From the NCBI RefSeq assembly GCF_001548475.1, contig NZ_LRUJ01000021.1:1-64000 (forward strand): DNA of 64,000 nt. Reading direction: 5' to 3'. The stretch comes from Bordetella hinzii LMG 13501. Lineage in GTDB: Bacteria > Pseudomonadota > Gammaproteobacteria > Burkholderiales > Burkholderiaceae_B. The position numbers and the translations under genes were made by a program. Under the pieces are notes generated by a model. The model made no database searches and was not told where the DNA came from. It saw nothing but the letters and a program-made list of their open reading frames with translations. Position 1 is the stretch's first letter; the number at the start of each line of letters is the position of its first letter. Shown here one piece after another: positions 7,611 to 16,738 of this stretch.

Positions 7611-9566
7611 TCAGCCTGCCCGCAGACGCCGCCAGAGCGTCGTCGGGCTGATGCCCAGGACCTCGCAGGCGGCGCGCCGGTCGCCGCCACAGCGCGCCAG
7701 TACCTCTCGCACATGGGCCGCCTGCTGTCGGCGGCCATGTTCGGCCAGGTTGCCCTCCATGGCCGAAGCGGCGGGCGGGGCCGGCGTGGTGTCCCGGACG
7801 AGCTCGGGCGCCACGTCGGCCACGATCTGGCGCAGCCGCGCCGGCGGCAGGTTCGCGGGCGTCTCGGCCAGGAAGACCGCCAGGCGCTCCAATACGTTCT
7901 CGAGTTCGCGGATATTGCCGGGCCAGCCATAGCCCAGCAACACCGCCTCGACCGCCGCGGGCAAGGGCGCCTCGCCCGTCAAGCCCAGGTTCTGCCGCGC
8001 GCGGCCATACAGCTTTTGCGCCAGCAGCCAGATATCTTCGCGGCGCTCGCGCAGCGTCGGCATGTCGATGCGCAGGATATTCAGGCGGAAGAACAAGTCT
8101 TGCCGGAACGCGCCCGCGGCCACCATGGCGGACAGGTCGCGATGGGTGGCGGCGATGATGCGCACATTGACAGGCACGGCTTCGCTTCCGCCCACGGGCA
8201 TGACCTGCCGCTCTTGCAGCACGCGCAACAGGCGGATCTGCAAGGCCGGCGGCATGTCGCCGACCTCATCCAGGAACAGCGTGCCGTTGTGGGCCGACTC
8301 GAACAGCCCCGGCTTGCCGCCGCGGCGCGCGCCGCTGAAGGCGCCGTCCTCGTAGCCGAACAGTTCGCTCTCGAGCAGGGTCTCGGGCAGCGAAGCGCAA
8401 TTGACGGCGATGAAGGGAAAATGATGGCGGGCGCTTTCCTGGTGGATGCCCTGGGCCATGACTTCCTTGCCGGTGCCGCTTTCGCCGCCGATCAGCACGG
8501 TGGAATCCACGCGCGCGTAGCGCCGGGCCAGCATGCGGGCTTTCTCCAGCGGCCGTGACACGCCGTAGAGGTCGTCCAGCGTGTAGCGCACCGTCTTGCC
8601 GCGCGCGCGGGCGCGGGTGCGCAGGTTGCGGTCGGCGCGATGGATGGCGCCGGCCTCCTGCAGTGTCAGCACCGCGCCCGACAGGCCGGCGCGGGTGGCC
8701 AGCGGGATGCGGTTGACCACCACCATCTTGCCGCCCAGCCGGTGCACGGATTCGGCTTCGCGCTGGCCGCTGCGCAATACCTTGTCCAGCGACAGCGCGG
8801 GCGAGATTTCCTCCAGGCGGCGGCCGGCCAGCCCGGCCGCGCTGATGCCGAGCAGCCGCTCGACGGCCGGATTGAGCGCCTGCACATGGCCGGCGGCGTC
8901 CACCGCGGCCACCCCTTCGTCCAAGTTGGCCAGCACCGCGTTGAGATAGTCGCGGCGGCTGGACTCGATGCGTTGCAGGCGGGTGATCTCGATGGCGTCC
9001 TCGATACAGGCCGCCACGGTGGACAGCGTGTAGACCAGCACGCCGGCCAGGCCCATGCGTTCGGCATAATCGACGATCAGGCCCGACCCCACCAGCACCT
9101 CGATGCCCTCGTCCTTGAGCTGCTTGGCCTGGGCCAGCGCGTCGTCCTGGTCGAGGTAGGTGCGCACGGGGATATCGACCGCGAAGGTCTGCATGAAGGT
9201 CTGCAGCGCGGGATACTGCGCATGCTGGCCCAGCAGGGCGATGCGCGGCGAGATGCGCCGCGCCGTGGCCAGGGCGTTCATGACCTCGAAGCCGCTGATC
9301 TTGACCTGCACCACCGGCACGCTCACGTGGCGGCGCAGATAGCTGCCGTTCAGGCCGGCGGCCACCACGGCATCGACCCGTCCCTGGCGCGCGGCCTCAT
9401 TGATGGCAATGGCCGCCGCATCGAAGCCGGCCTCGATCAGCTTGAACTCGCCCCGCTCGGCATAGCTGGGCAGGATCTGGGCGAAGCTGCGCGCGATGCG
9501 CGCCACGGCGACGGCCCAGATACGCGGCAGCGCGGCGACTTCGGACTCGGCGGGAGCGGTCAGCAT
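7611..9566 (-). CDS. prpR: PrpR-like sigma-54-dependent activator
   Basis: About 651 residues. It has an N-terminal PrpR_N sensor domain (about 1-190), a PAS-like segment ([18 protein letters not shown], about 205-310), a AAA+ core (Walker [10 protein letters not shown], Walker [10 protein letters not shown]) and a Fis-type C-terminal HTH ([19 protein letters not shown]). The sigma-54 contact loop reads GAFSGA instead of the usual GAFTGA, a conservative change. The start at 9566 ([10 protein letters not shown]) was chosen because the upstream in-frame residues are basic and unlike the family. It is divergent from prpB, whose promoter has a sigma-54 consensus, so it presumably activates prpB-acnA. 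Confidence 0.88.
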   Translation of the reverse strand: MLTAPAESEVAALPRIWAVAVARIARSFAQILPSYAERGEFKLIEAGFDAAAIAINEAARQGRVDAVVAAGLNGSYLRRHVSVPVVQVKISGFEVMNALATARRISPRIALLGQHAQYPALQTFMQTFAVDIPVRTYLDQDDALAQAKQLKDEGIEVLVGSGLIVDYAERMGLAGVLVYTLSTVAACIEDAIEITRLQRIESSRRDYLNAVLANLDEGVAAVDAAGHVQALNPAVERLLGISAAGLAGRRLEEISPALSLDKVLRSGQREAESVHRLGGKMVVVNRIPLATRAGLSGAVLTLQEAGAIHRADRNLRTRARARGKTVRYTLDDLYGVSRPLEKARMLARRYARVDSTVLIGGESGTGKEVMAQGIHQESARHHFPFIAVNCASLPETLLESELFGYEDGAFSGARRGGKPGLFESAHNGTLFLDEVGDMPPALQIRLLRVLQERQVMPVGGSEAVPVNVRIIAATHRDLSAMVAAGAFRQDLFFRLNILRIDMPTLRERREDIWLLAQKLYGRARQNLGLTGEAPLPAAVEAVLLGYGWPGNIRELENVLERLAVFLAETPANLPPARLRQIVADVAPELVRDTTPAPPAASAMEGNLAEHGRRQQAAHVREVLARCGGDRRAACEVLGISPTTLWRRLRAG

Positions 9567-9601
9567 GGGGTTCCGGCGGCGGAGAATGGGCCTGCATTTC
9601 A

Positions 9602-9633
9602 GCATTGCAATGCCGTGATTTCAATCCTGAAAT
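9602..9633. promoter_or_regulatory. Candidate upstream activator sites for the PrpR-like protein
   Basis: Two adjacent dyads. GCATTGCAATGC (9602-9613) is a perfect 12-bp palindrome, and ATTTCA/TGAAAT are perfect arms around ATCC (9618-9633). They lie 44-75 bp upstream of the -24/-12 promoter. Enhancer-binding proteins bind such paired symmetric sites. Ownership by PrpR is inferred from position. Confidence 0.55.
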
Positions 9634-9676
9634 ACCCCGCCCCTGCCCAGCCGGCCTTTCCCCGGGACAAGGCGGT

Positions 9677-9692
9677 TGGCATATATCTTGCA
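9677..9692 (+). promoter_or_regulatory. Sigma-54 (-24/-12) promoter of prpB
   Basis: TGGCATATATCTTGCA matches the consensus TGGCAC-N5-TTGCW in all but one base and has the exact GG-to-GC spacing. It ends 35 bp upstream of the prpB ATG and lies between the divergent prpR and prpB genes. Confidence 0.8.
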
Positions 9693-9727
9693 TGGATGGG
9701 GAACATCATCCCCCCATGGAGTGCTTC

Positions 9728-10642
9728 ATGTTGCCTTTCTCCGAACACGCCCTGCCCGCCAGCGCCGGCCTGCGCCTGCGCCAGGCCATGCAGGCCGAAC
9801 AGCCTTTGCAGGTCGTCGGCGCCATCAACGCCAATCACGCCCTGCTGGCGCAGCAGGCGGGCTTCCGGGCCATCTATCTTTCTGGCGGCGGCGTGGCGGC
9901 GGGCTCGCTGGGCGTGCCCGACCTGGGCATCGTGGGCCTGGAGGATGTGCTGACCGATGTGCGCCGCATCACCGATGTCTGCCCCCTGCCCCTGGTGGTC
10001 GACGTGGACACCGGCTTCGGCGCCTCGGCCTTCAATGTGGCGCGCACCACCCGCTCGCTCATCTCGGCGGGCGCGGCCGCCATGCAGATCGAGGACCAGG
10101 CCGGCGCCAAGCGCTGCGGTCACCGGCCCAATAAAGAGGTGGTGACGCTGGCGGAAATGGTCGACCGCATCAAGGCGGCCGTCGACGCCCGCAGCGATCC
10201 GGACTTCGTGATCATCGCGCGCACCGACGCGCTGGCCAGCGAAGGCCGCCAGAGCGCGCTGGACCGGCTGGCCGCCTGCATCGAGGCCGGCGCCGACGTG
10301 GCCTTCCCCGAAGCCGTCCATGACCTGGAGAGTTTCCGCGGCTTCGCCCGCGCCCTGCCCGCGCCCATCCTGGCCAATATCACCGAGTTCGGCCAGACGC
10401 CGCTGCTCACGGTGCAGGAGCTGGCCGCCGCCCAGGTGGCGCTGGCGCTCTATCCGCTGTCCGCCTTCCGGGCCATGAACCGCGCCGCGCAGCGCACCTA
10501 TGAAGCCATCCGCCGCGACGGCACGCAACGCGCCATGCTGGACCAGATGCAGACGCGCATGGAACTGTATGAGAGCATCGGCTACTTCGCCTATGAACAG
10601 CGCCTGGACGCCCTGTACGCGGCCCGGCCCGTCGGACAATGA
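9728..10642 (+). CDS. prpB: 2-methylisocitrate lyase PrpB
   Basis: A 304-residue member of the isocitrate lyase/PEP mutase superfamily. It cleaves 2-methylisocitrate to pyruvate and succinate in the methylcitrate cycle. The catalytic signature [12 protein letters not shown] is near residue 120. The Mg-binding VDVDTGFG (about 88), ILANITEFG and the C-terminal [16 protein letters not shown] and MQTRMELYE blocks are all characteristic of PrpB. The start at 9728 follows the sigma-54 promoter. Its stop overlaps the start of the aconitase gene (ATGA). No methylcitrate synthase (prpC) follows, unlike standard prp operons. Confidence 0.93.
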   Translation: MLPFSEHALPASAGLRLRQAMQAEQPLQVVGAINANHALLAQQAGFRAIYLSGGGVAAGSLGVPDLGIVGLEDVLTDVRRITDVCPLPLVVDVDTGFGASAFNVARTTRSLISAGAAAMQIEDQAGAKRCGHRPNKEVVTLAEMVDRIKAAVDARSDPDFVIIARTDALASEGRQSALDRLAACIEAGADVAFPEAVHDLESFRGFARALPAPILANITEFGQTPLLTVQELAAAQVALALYPLSAFRAMNRAAQRTYEAIRRDGTQRAMLDQMQTRMELYESIGYFAYEQRLDALYAARPVGQ

Positions 10643-13308
10643 CCATGAAGACCGGCGAAACCATCGTGACCGATCCCTATCTCCAGGTCTTTGACCCGCA
10701 AGCCGCGCACGGCCGGCACTTCAGCGTGCCGGCCTTTGCCGCCGACCACGGGCTGCGCGCCGACCGCCTGCCCTATGTGGCGCGCGTGCTGATCGAAAAC
10801 GCCCTGCGCCACGAGAGCGCCGCCCACCGCGAGCGCCCGCGCGCGCTGGCGCTGCTGCGGACCTATCACGCCGATGCCGCCGCGCCCGCGGAGCCGGCCG
10901 ACGTCTGGCTGCACCCGACGCGGGTGCTGGCTCAGGACGTCAGCGGCATCCCCAGCCTGATCGACCTGGCCGCCATGCGCGACGTGCTGCGGGCGCGCGG
11001 CGGAGACCCGCGGCGCATCAACCCGCTGATCCCGACCGACCTGATCGTCGATCACTCCCTGATCGCCGAAGAAAGCGGCCACGCCGGCGCGCGGCAGGCC
11101 AATGAGGCGCGCGAGTACCACCAGAACCGCGAGCGCTACACCTTCCTGAAATGGGCCCAGGACGCTTTCGACAACCTGCGCCTGGTTCCGCCGGGCAAGG
11201 GCATCCTGCACCAGATCAACCTCGAATACCTGGCCGACGTCGCCACCGCGGTGCGCACGGCCGGCGGCGTGGCGGTCACCTGTCCGGACACCCTGGTGGG
11301 CACCGACAGCCACACGACGATGATCAATGCCCTCGGCGTGCTGGGCTGGGGCGTGGGCGGCATCGAGGCCGAAGCCGCCATGCTGGGCGATGCGCTGGTC
11401 CTGCGCGCGCCCGAGATCGTCGGCGTGCGGCTGTTCAACCGCCCGGCGCCCGGCATCACCGCCACCGATCTGGTCCTCAACCTCACGCGCATCCTGCGCG
11501 AAGCCAAGGTCGTGGCGCAGTTCGTCGAATTCACGGGCGAGGCGCTGGACGGCGTGCTGTCGCTCGAAGACCGCGCCACGCTGTCGAACATGGCGCCTGA
11601 ATATGGATCGACCTGCGCCTACTTCCCCGTGGACGAGGAGACGCTGGCCTATCTGGCGCGCACCGGCCGCAGCCCCGGCCACGTCGAGGCCGTGCGGCGC
11701 TATGCGCAAGCCGCGGGCCTGTGGCGCGGCCCGGTCCCGCCCGCCTACAGCCGCCTGGTGGAGGTGGACCTGGCGCGCCTGGGCCGCGTGGCGGCCGGGC
11801 CCAGCCGGCCCCAGGACCGCATGACGCTGGCCGAGGTGCCCGTCAGCTTCGCCCGCGCCACCGCCGCCCTGCCCGCCCGCCCGGACGCGGCCCTGCCCGA
11901 AGGGGCCGTGGTGCTGGCCGCCATCACCAGTTGCACCAACACCTCCAACCCGCGCCTGCTGGTGGCGGCCGGCCTGCTTGCCCGCAAGGCCCGCGCCCTC
12001 GGTCTGCGTCCGCCGGCCTGGACCAAGACTTCGTTCACGCCCGGCTCGCGGGTGGTGACCGACTATCTGCGCGCCAGCGGCTTGCAGGACGACCTCGATG
12101 CGCTGGGCTTTCATACGGCGGGCTATGGCTGCGCCAGCTGCGCCGGCCTGTCGGGTTCGCTGCCGCCCGAGGTAGAGGCGGCCATCGGCGCGGGCAGCAC
12201 GCGCGTGGCGGCCGTCCTGTCCGGCAACCGCAACTTCCCCGGCCGAGTCCATCCGCTGGCGCGGGCCAACTACCTGGTGTCGCCGCCCATGGTCGTGGCC
12301 TATGCCCTGGCCGGCACCGTCGCCCGCGACCTGGAACGCGAAGCCGTCGGCGCCCGCGAAGACGGGCGGGCCGTGATGCTGGCCGAGCTCTGGCCCGACG
12401 ACGCCGAGATCGACGCCGTGGTGGCCGATCATGTCCGCCCCGGGCTGTTCACCGAGCGCTACCGCGACGTCTTCGAGGGCGACCGCGCCTGGCGCGACCT
12501 GCCCGCCGGCGACGGCGCCTGCTACCAATGGGACGCCGATAGCCTGTACCTGCGCCGCCCGCCCTATCTGGACGTGCCCGCGCACACGGGGCGCGTGCGG
12601 ATCGAGGGCGCGCGCGCCCTGCTCGTCCTGGGCGACTCGGTCACCACCGACCATATCTCGCCGGCCAACGAGATTCCGCCCGCCTCCAGCGCCGGGCGCT
12701 ATCTGCTGTCGCTGGGCGTGCCCGCCGATGGCCTGCACACCTATCTGGCGCGGCGCGGCAACCACCGCGTGATGATGCGCGCCACCTTCGCCCAGCCCAC
12801 CCTGGTCAACGAACTGCTGCCCCAGGGGCCGGCCGGCGCCACCCGCCATCAGCCCGACGGCGCCGTGCTGCCCATCTACGATGTGGCCATGCAGTACCGC
12901 GACGCCGGCGTGCCGGTGATCGTCGTGGCCGGCAAGGATTACGGCAACGGCTCCTCGCGCGATTGGGCCGCCAAGGGCACGCGCCTGTTGGGCGTGCGGG
13001 CGGTCGTGGCCGAGAGTTTCGAGCGCATCCATCGTTCCAACCTGGTGAACATGGGCGTGCTGCCGCTGGAGCTGCCGCCGGGCGTCACGCGCTTGACGCT
13101 GGGCCTGGACGGCACGGAGATTTTCGATCTGGACATCCCCGCTTCCCTGGCTCCCCGGGGCACGGTGGCTTGCCTGATCCGGGGCTTGGGCGCGCCCCGG
13201 CCATTGTCCCTGCTCTGCCGCCTGGACAATGCGCACGAGATCGAGATCTGGCGCGCGGGCGGCATCTTGCCCGCGGTATTGCGCCAGGCCCTGGAGGAGA
13301 CGCGCTGA
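10639..13308 (+). CDS. acnA: Aconitase, AcnA/IRP type
   Basis: An 889-residue [4Fe-4S] hydro-lyase. The AcnA-type block [26 protein letters not shown] (about residues 215-240) separates it from AcnD, whose equivalent reads DSHTPHVDAL. Cluster cysteines are present in TSCTNTSNP (about 430) and [12 protein letters not shown] (about 495-505). The C-terminal swivel domain carries [13 protein letters not shown] and [17 protein letters not shown]. In the methylcitrate cycle an aconitase rehydrates 2-methylaconitate to 2-methylisocitrate, the PrpB substrate, which suits its place right after prpB. It is translationally coupled to prpB and probably shares its sigma-54 promoter. Confidence 0.92.
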   Translation: MTMKTGETIVTDPYLQVFDPQAAHGRHFSVPAFAADHGLRADRLPYVARVLIENALRHESAAHRERPRALALLRTYHADAAAPAEPADVWLHPTRVLAQDVSGIPSLIDLAAMRDVLRARGGDPRRINPLIPTDLIVDHSLIAEESGHAGARQANEAREYHQNRERYTFLKWAQDAFDNLRLVPPGKGILHQINLEYLADVATAVRTAGGVAVTCPDTLVGTDSHTTMINALGVLGWGVGGIEAEAAMLGDALVLRAPEIVGVRLFNRPAPGITATDLVLNLTRILREAKVVAQFVEFTGEALDGVLSLEDRATLSNMAPEYGSTCAYFPVDEETLAYLARTGRSPGHVEAVRRYAQAAGLWRGPVPPAYSRLVEVDLARLGRVAAGPSRPQDRMTLAEVPVSFARATAALPARPDAALPEGAVVLAAITSCTNTSNPRLLVAAGLLARKARALGLRPPAWTKTSFTPGSRVVTDYLRASGLQDDLDALGFHTAGYGCASCAGLSGSLPPEVEAAIGAGSTRVAAVLSGNRNFPGRVHPLARANYLVSPPMVVAYALAGTVARDLEREAVGAREDGRAVMLAELWPDDAEIDAVVADHVRPGLFTERYRDVFEGDRAWRDLPAGDGACYQWDADSLYLRRPPYLDVPAHTGRVRIEGARALLVLGDSVTTDHISPANEIPPASSAGRYLLSLGVPADGLHTYLARRGNHRVMMRATFAQPTLVNELLPQGPAGATRHQPDGAVLPIYDVAMQYRDAGVPVIVVAGKDYGNGSSRDWAAKGTRLLGVRAVVAESFERIHRSNLVNMGVLPLELPPGVTRLTLGLDGTEIFDLDIPASLAPRGTVACLIRGLGAPRPLSLLCRLDNAHEIEIWRAGGILPAVLRQALEETR

Positions 13309-13343
13309 GCGTTCTTCCCTCATATCCATAAACAGGAGACAAG

Positions 13344-14321
13344 ATGAACCTCGACCGATTCAAGACCTCCCTGTCGGCGCTCGCGCTGGCCGCCGGCCTC
13401 GCCGCCGCCTCGCTGGCGCAGGCCGCGCCCTGGCCGGACCGCGCCGTGCGCCTGGTCGTGCCCTTCTCGGCCGGCGGCCAGCTGGACAACATGACCCGCA
13501 TCTTCGCCACCGGGCTGTCCGACCACCTCAAGCAGCCCGTCATCATCGACAACCGGCCGGGCGCCGGCGGCATCATCGGCTCGGACATGGTGGCCAAGGC
13601 CGCGCCCGACGGCTACACCTTCCTGGTGGCCGGCAATGGCGCCATCACCAACAAGATGCTGCGCAGCAAGATGCCCTATGAGGACAGCGACCTGGTGCCG
13701 GTCGGCCTGCTGTTCGAATCGGCCTCGGTCATCGTGGTCAATGCCAACAGCAAGATCCGCTCGCTCAAGGACTGGCAACAGCAGGCCGGCCAGGCCAGGC
13801 ATCCTATCCTGTTCGCCACCGCCGGCACCGGCAGCACCGGCCACTTCGTGGCCGAGATGCTGGGCCAGGCGCTCAAGGTGCCGGTCACGGTCGTGCCCTA
13901 CAAGAGCGGCTCGGAAAGCTCCACGGCCCTGATGGGCGGCCAGGTCGACGCGGCCTCGGAGGCCGCCGTCTCGGTGCGCAACTATGTCAGCGCCGGACGT
14001 GTGCGCGCCCTGGCGGCCACCGCCGACCACCGCTCGCCGCTGTTGCCCGACACGCCCACCACCGCCGAACAGGGTTTCGGGCAGATCAACATCACCCACT
14101 GGGGTGGCCTGTACGCGCCCAAGGACACGCCGCCGGCCATCATCCAGGCCATGAACCAGGCCATCGCCGACGTCATGGCCAACCCCAAGGTCAAGCAGCA
14201 GCTGGAAGACGCCGGCTACGAGGCCATCCCCGGCAGCGTGGACAAGTTCAAGGCCTTCATCGCCGCCGAGGACAAGCGCCTGGGGGCCATCGTCAAGAGC
14301 GCCAACATGAAGGCGGAGTGA
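13344..14321 (+). CDS. Bug/TctC-type periplasmic solute receptor
   Basis: 325 residues. A signal peptide ends near SLAQA-APWPD (about residue 27). Family motifs are VRLVVPFSAGGQLDNMTR, IIDNRPGAGGIIGSD, KAAPDGYTFL and VPYKSGSES, followed by the standard C-terminal lobe. Bug receptors bind small carboxylates. No TctA/TctB membrane subunits are nearby, as is usual for the expanded orphan Bug set of Bordetella relatives. It follows acnA by 35 bp and is likely in the prpB-acnA operon, so the ligand may be a substrate or precursor of that pathway (inference). Confidence 0.88.
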   Translation: MNLDRFKTSLSALALAAGLAAASLAQAAPWPDRAVRLVVPFSAGGQLDNMTRIFATGLSDHLKQPVIIDNRPGAGGIIGSDMVAKAAPDGYTFLVAGNGAITNKMLRSKMPYEDSDLVPVGLLFESASVIVVNANSKIRSLKDWQQQAGQARHPILFATAGTGSTGHFVAEMLGQALKVPVTVVPYKSGSESSTALMGGQVDAASEAAVSVRNYVSAGRVRALAATADHRSPLLPDTPTTAEQGFGQINITHWGGLYAPKDTPPAIIQAMNQAIADVMANPKVKQQLEDAGYEAIPGSVDKFKAFIAAEDKRLGAIVKSANMKAE

Positions 14322-14376
14322 GCCCCGGGGGAGACGGCATCGGCCGGAATAGCCGGAAGGCGGCGTCCGGCGCCAG

Positions 14377-14405
14377 CAAAAAACAAACGGCCCCTATCGA
14401 GGCCG
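14377..14405 (-). terminator. Intrinsic terminator of the ureohydrolase operon
   Basis: Read on the minus strand, CGGCC and GGCCG arms around an 8-base loop are followed by TTTGTTTTTTG. It lies 10 bp beyond the stop of the ureohydrolase gene, at the end of the long minus-strand operon. Confidence 0.75.
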
Positions 14406-14414
14406 CCGGGCGCC

Positions 14415-15362
14415 TCAGGCCGCTGCCGGCGCATGACTCCGCGCCAGCAGGCACAGGCATTCATACATCAGGGTGGCGCCCAGCAAGGCCGTGTTGCCGC
14501 TGGGGTCATAGGGCGGCGCGACTTCGACCACGTCGGCGCCGACGAAATCCAGCCCGTCCAGGCCGCGCAGCAGCGCCAGCGTCTCGCGCGTGGACAGCCC
14601 GCCGATCTCCGGCGTGCCGGTGCCGGGCGCATAGACCGGATCCAGGCCGTCGACATCGACCGACAGATAGGCCGGCCCCGGACCCACCACGCGCCGCGCC
14701 TCGCGGACGATGGCCTGGACGCCGGCGGCGTCGAACTCCTCGATGAACACCACGCGCATCCCGTGGTCCAGCGAGTAGCGCCAGCCCTCGTCGGTGTTCT
14801 GCGCCCCGCGTATCCCGATCTGTATGGTGCGCCTGGGATCGAGCAGCCCGGCCTCGACGGCGCGCCGGAAGGGCGAGCCATGGCTGAACTTGGAGCCGGC
14901 GTGTTCGTCCCAGGTGTCGGTATGGGCGTCGATATGAACCATGCCCAGGGGCTGGCGCGGCGCGATGGCCTGGAAGATGGGAAAGGTGATGGAGTGGTCG
15001 CCGCCGGCGACCAGCACCTTCTTGCCCGCCGCGAAAAGCGGCGCGAAGAAGCGCCGGATATCCTCATGGGCGGCTTCCAGCTGCCCGAATCCCGTGAACG
15101 GCACATCGCCGATGTCGGCCACCTTGCACACGGCGAAGGGATTGAATCCGGTCACATGGTGGATGGCGCGCGTCATGCTGGACATGTTGCGGATCTCGCG
15201 CGGACCGAAGCGCGCGCCCGGGCGCAGGGTCACGCCGCCGTCGAAGGGCACGCCCGCCAGCGCGATGTCGAAATCGTCCTGGGGCGCGGCCTGGGGCACC
15301 CGCATGAAGGTCGGCATGCCGCTGTAGCGCGGCAGGCCTTGCATCGTGATGTCAGTACTCAT
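14415..15362 (-). CDS. Ureohydrolase (agmatinase/guanidino-acid hydrolase family)
   Basis: 315 residues, arginase superfamily. It hydrolyses a guanidino group to urea plus an amine with a dinuclear Mn (or Ni) centre. Metal ligands are visible in GGDHSITFPIFQ, HIDAHTDTWDE and LSVDVDGLDPVYAPGTGTPE. The start at 15362 (MSTDITMQGLPRYSG) is the family start, because the upstream open frame is out-of-frame regulator sequence. The substrate cannot be read from sequence. Candidates are agmatine, 4-guanidinobutyrate, 3-guanidinopropionate or guanidine. It is the last gene of an operon for uptake and breakdown of a nitrogen-rich compound. Confidence 0.88.
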   Translation of the reverse strand: MSTDITMQGLPRYSGMPTFMRVPQAAPQDDFDIALAGVPFDGGVTLRPGARFGPREIRNMSSMTRAIHHVTGFNPFAVCKVADIGDVPFTGFGQLEAAHEDIRRFFAPLFAAGKKVLVAGGDHSITFPIFQAIAPRQPLGMVHIDAHTDTWDEHAGSKFSHGSPFRRAVEAGLLDPRRTIQIGIRGAQNTDEGWRYSLDHGMRVVFIEEFDAAGVQAIVREARRVVGPGPAYLSVDVDGLDPVYAPGTGTPEIGGLSTRETLALLRGLDGLDFVGADVVEVAPPYDPSGNTALLGATLMYECLCLLARSHAPAAA

Positions 15363-15378
15363 GAAGGCATCCTGGTGG

Positions 15379-15996
15379 TCAGAAGGTGGCTGGCGTGTTG
15401 ACCCACAGCACCCGGGCCATCGCGCGGCCCGGGTTGCGATAGCTGTGCGGCACCTCGCTGGAAAAGTAGAAGGAATCTCCCTGGCGCAGGTGGTGGACGG
15501 CCTCTCCCAGGTGCAGCTCGAACTCGCCTTCGAGCACATAGCCCATCTCCTCGCCCGCGTGCGAGATTTTTTCCAGGCTCTCCGCTTCGGGCTCGAGCTG
15601 GTGGATGTCGGCCTGCAGCAGCTGGCCGCGCATGGGCACGATGACCCGTTCCAGCTTGACGCCGGGTTTGCGGCCGCGCGCGCTGGTGAACTCGATGACG
15701 GGCCTGTCGCCCTGCCGGATCACCGGCGACGAAGGCGGCGCGTGGGCCGCCATGAGCTCGGCCACGTTGGTGTCCAGCGCCCGCGCCAGCCGGTGCAGAT
15801 TGGCCAGCGAGGGCATGACCTGGCCCCGCTCGATGCGCGACAGCAGGCTTTCCGAGCAGTCGGCCGCCTGCGCCAGGGCCTTGAGCGTCAGGCCGTGCAC
15901 CCGGCGGGCATGCTTGATCCGGGTGCCCAGCGCGGGCTGCATGGATACGTCGGGCGGCGCGGGCGGCCGTGGACGGGAAGCGGATGGAGGCGTCAT
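15379..15996 (-). CDS. XRE-type HTH plus cupin regulator
   Basis: 205 residues from the ATG at 15996; an alternative start, 18 codons later, is at 15942. The HTH spans about residues 25-80 (GTRIKHARRVHGLTLKALAQ, SLLSRIERGQVMPSLANLHR). The C-terminal cupin is at about 130-200 (HAGEEMGYVLEGEFELHLGE, SFYFSSEVPHSYRNPG). This architecture is common in regulators of amino-acid, polyamine and guanidino catabolism, with the cupin as ligand sensor. It sits inside the operon, 13 bp after the DUF1989 gene and 16 bp before the ureohydrolase, and probably controls it. Confidence 0.88.
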   Translation of the reverse strand: MTPPSASRPRPPAPPDVSMQPALGTRIKHARRVHGLTLKALAQAADCSESLLSRIERGQVMPSLANLHRLARALDTNVAELMAAHAPPSSPVIRQGDRPVIEFTSARGRKPGVKLERVIVPMRGQLLQADIHQLEPEAESLEKISHAGEEMGYVLEGEFELHLGEAVHHLRQGDSFYFSSEVPHSYRNPGRAMARVLWVNTPATF

Positions 15997-16009
15997 GGCG
16001 GCGCCCGGC

Positions 16010-16702
16010 TCAGGCCAATACCGAGAAATGGATCTCGACCGGCCGGTTGTCATTGATGGGCACGATGTCCTGCGGGCAGGCCGAGAGCACCACGACGCAA
16101 TCCATGTCGGCGCGCAGGTCGACATAATCGCCCGCCTTGGAGACCGGGGGCAGCCATTGGACGCCGCCATCCGGGCCCACGGGAATGTTCATCCACAGGT
16201 TCAGCGGTTGCGGCACCTCGCGGGCCCGCAGGCCGATGGCCTTGAGCGCCAGGCGCATATTGTCGGCGCAGTTGTCGTGATAATGCTCCACCCCCAGGTT
16301 GCGATAGCGATAGGCGTCGCAGGCGGCCATCAGGGTGTCATGCACGCCGGGCGAAGTATCGGCCAGCAAGGTCATGATGCTGCGCCGGCGGTTGCTGTAG
16401 AGGGCGTCGCCCGCCTTGGGGATGATGCGGTCGATGGCCGCGCGCGCATGCTCCATGGACATGAACTCGCTCAGGTCGTCGCTCTTGAAGGCCCAGGTAT
16501 CGCAGACCTGGCTGCCATGGGTATTGACAATGCGGATCACCTGGCCGCGCGCCAGGCGGACCGCGCGGCCATGGCGCGCGGGGACCTCATAGCGCCTGCC
16601 GGGCTCCGGCGTGCCGTCGGGCGAGATGGGCTCCAGATGGGTGTTGTTCAGGCCAACGGCTTCGCCATTGTCGGCGACGGTGGCGGCGAGGTGGGTGTCC
16701 AT
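16010..16702 (-). CDS. DUF1989 (urea-carboxylase-associated type) protein
   Basis: 230 residues. Motifs fit DUF1989: RGQVIRIVNTHGSQVCDTWAF (about 52-72), SNRRRSIMTLLADTSPGVHDTLMAACD, and the conserved VEHYHDNCADNMRLAL (about 142). Members include the carboxyguanidine deiminase subunits CgdA and CgdB, which free nitrogen from carboxylated guanidine, and uncharacterised relatives. Only one such gene is present here and there is no urea carboxylase gene nearby, so it may be a solo relative acting on another C-N compound. It is followed directly by the XRE-cupin and ureohydrolase genes. Confidence 0.82.
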   Translation of the reverse strand: MDTHLAATVADNGEAVGLNNTHLEPISPDGTPEPGRRYEVPARHGRAVRLARGQVIRIVNTHGSQVCDTWAFKSDDLSEFMSMEHARAAIDRIIPKAGDALYSNRRRSIMTLLADTSPGVHDTLMAACDAYRYRNLGVEHYHDNCADNMRLALKAIGLRAREVPQPLNLWMNIPVGPDGGVQWLPPVSKAGDYVDLRADMDCVVVLSACPQDIVPINDNRPVEIHFSVLA

Positions 16703-16738
16703 GCGGGTTTCCTTGACGGTGGTGGGTGGAACAGGGAA

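Noticed and set aside
10591-13329. Very long open frame antisense to the aconitase gene
   Set aside because: Its translation is a His/Gln/Gly/Arg-rich shadow typical of GC-rich antisense frames; the plus strand encodes an unmistakable aconitase.
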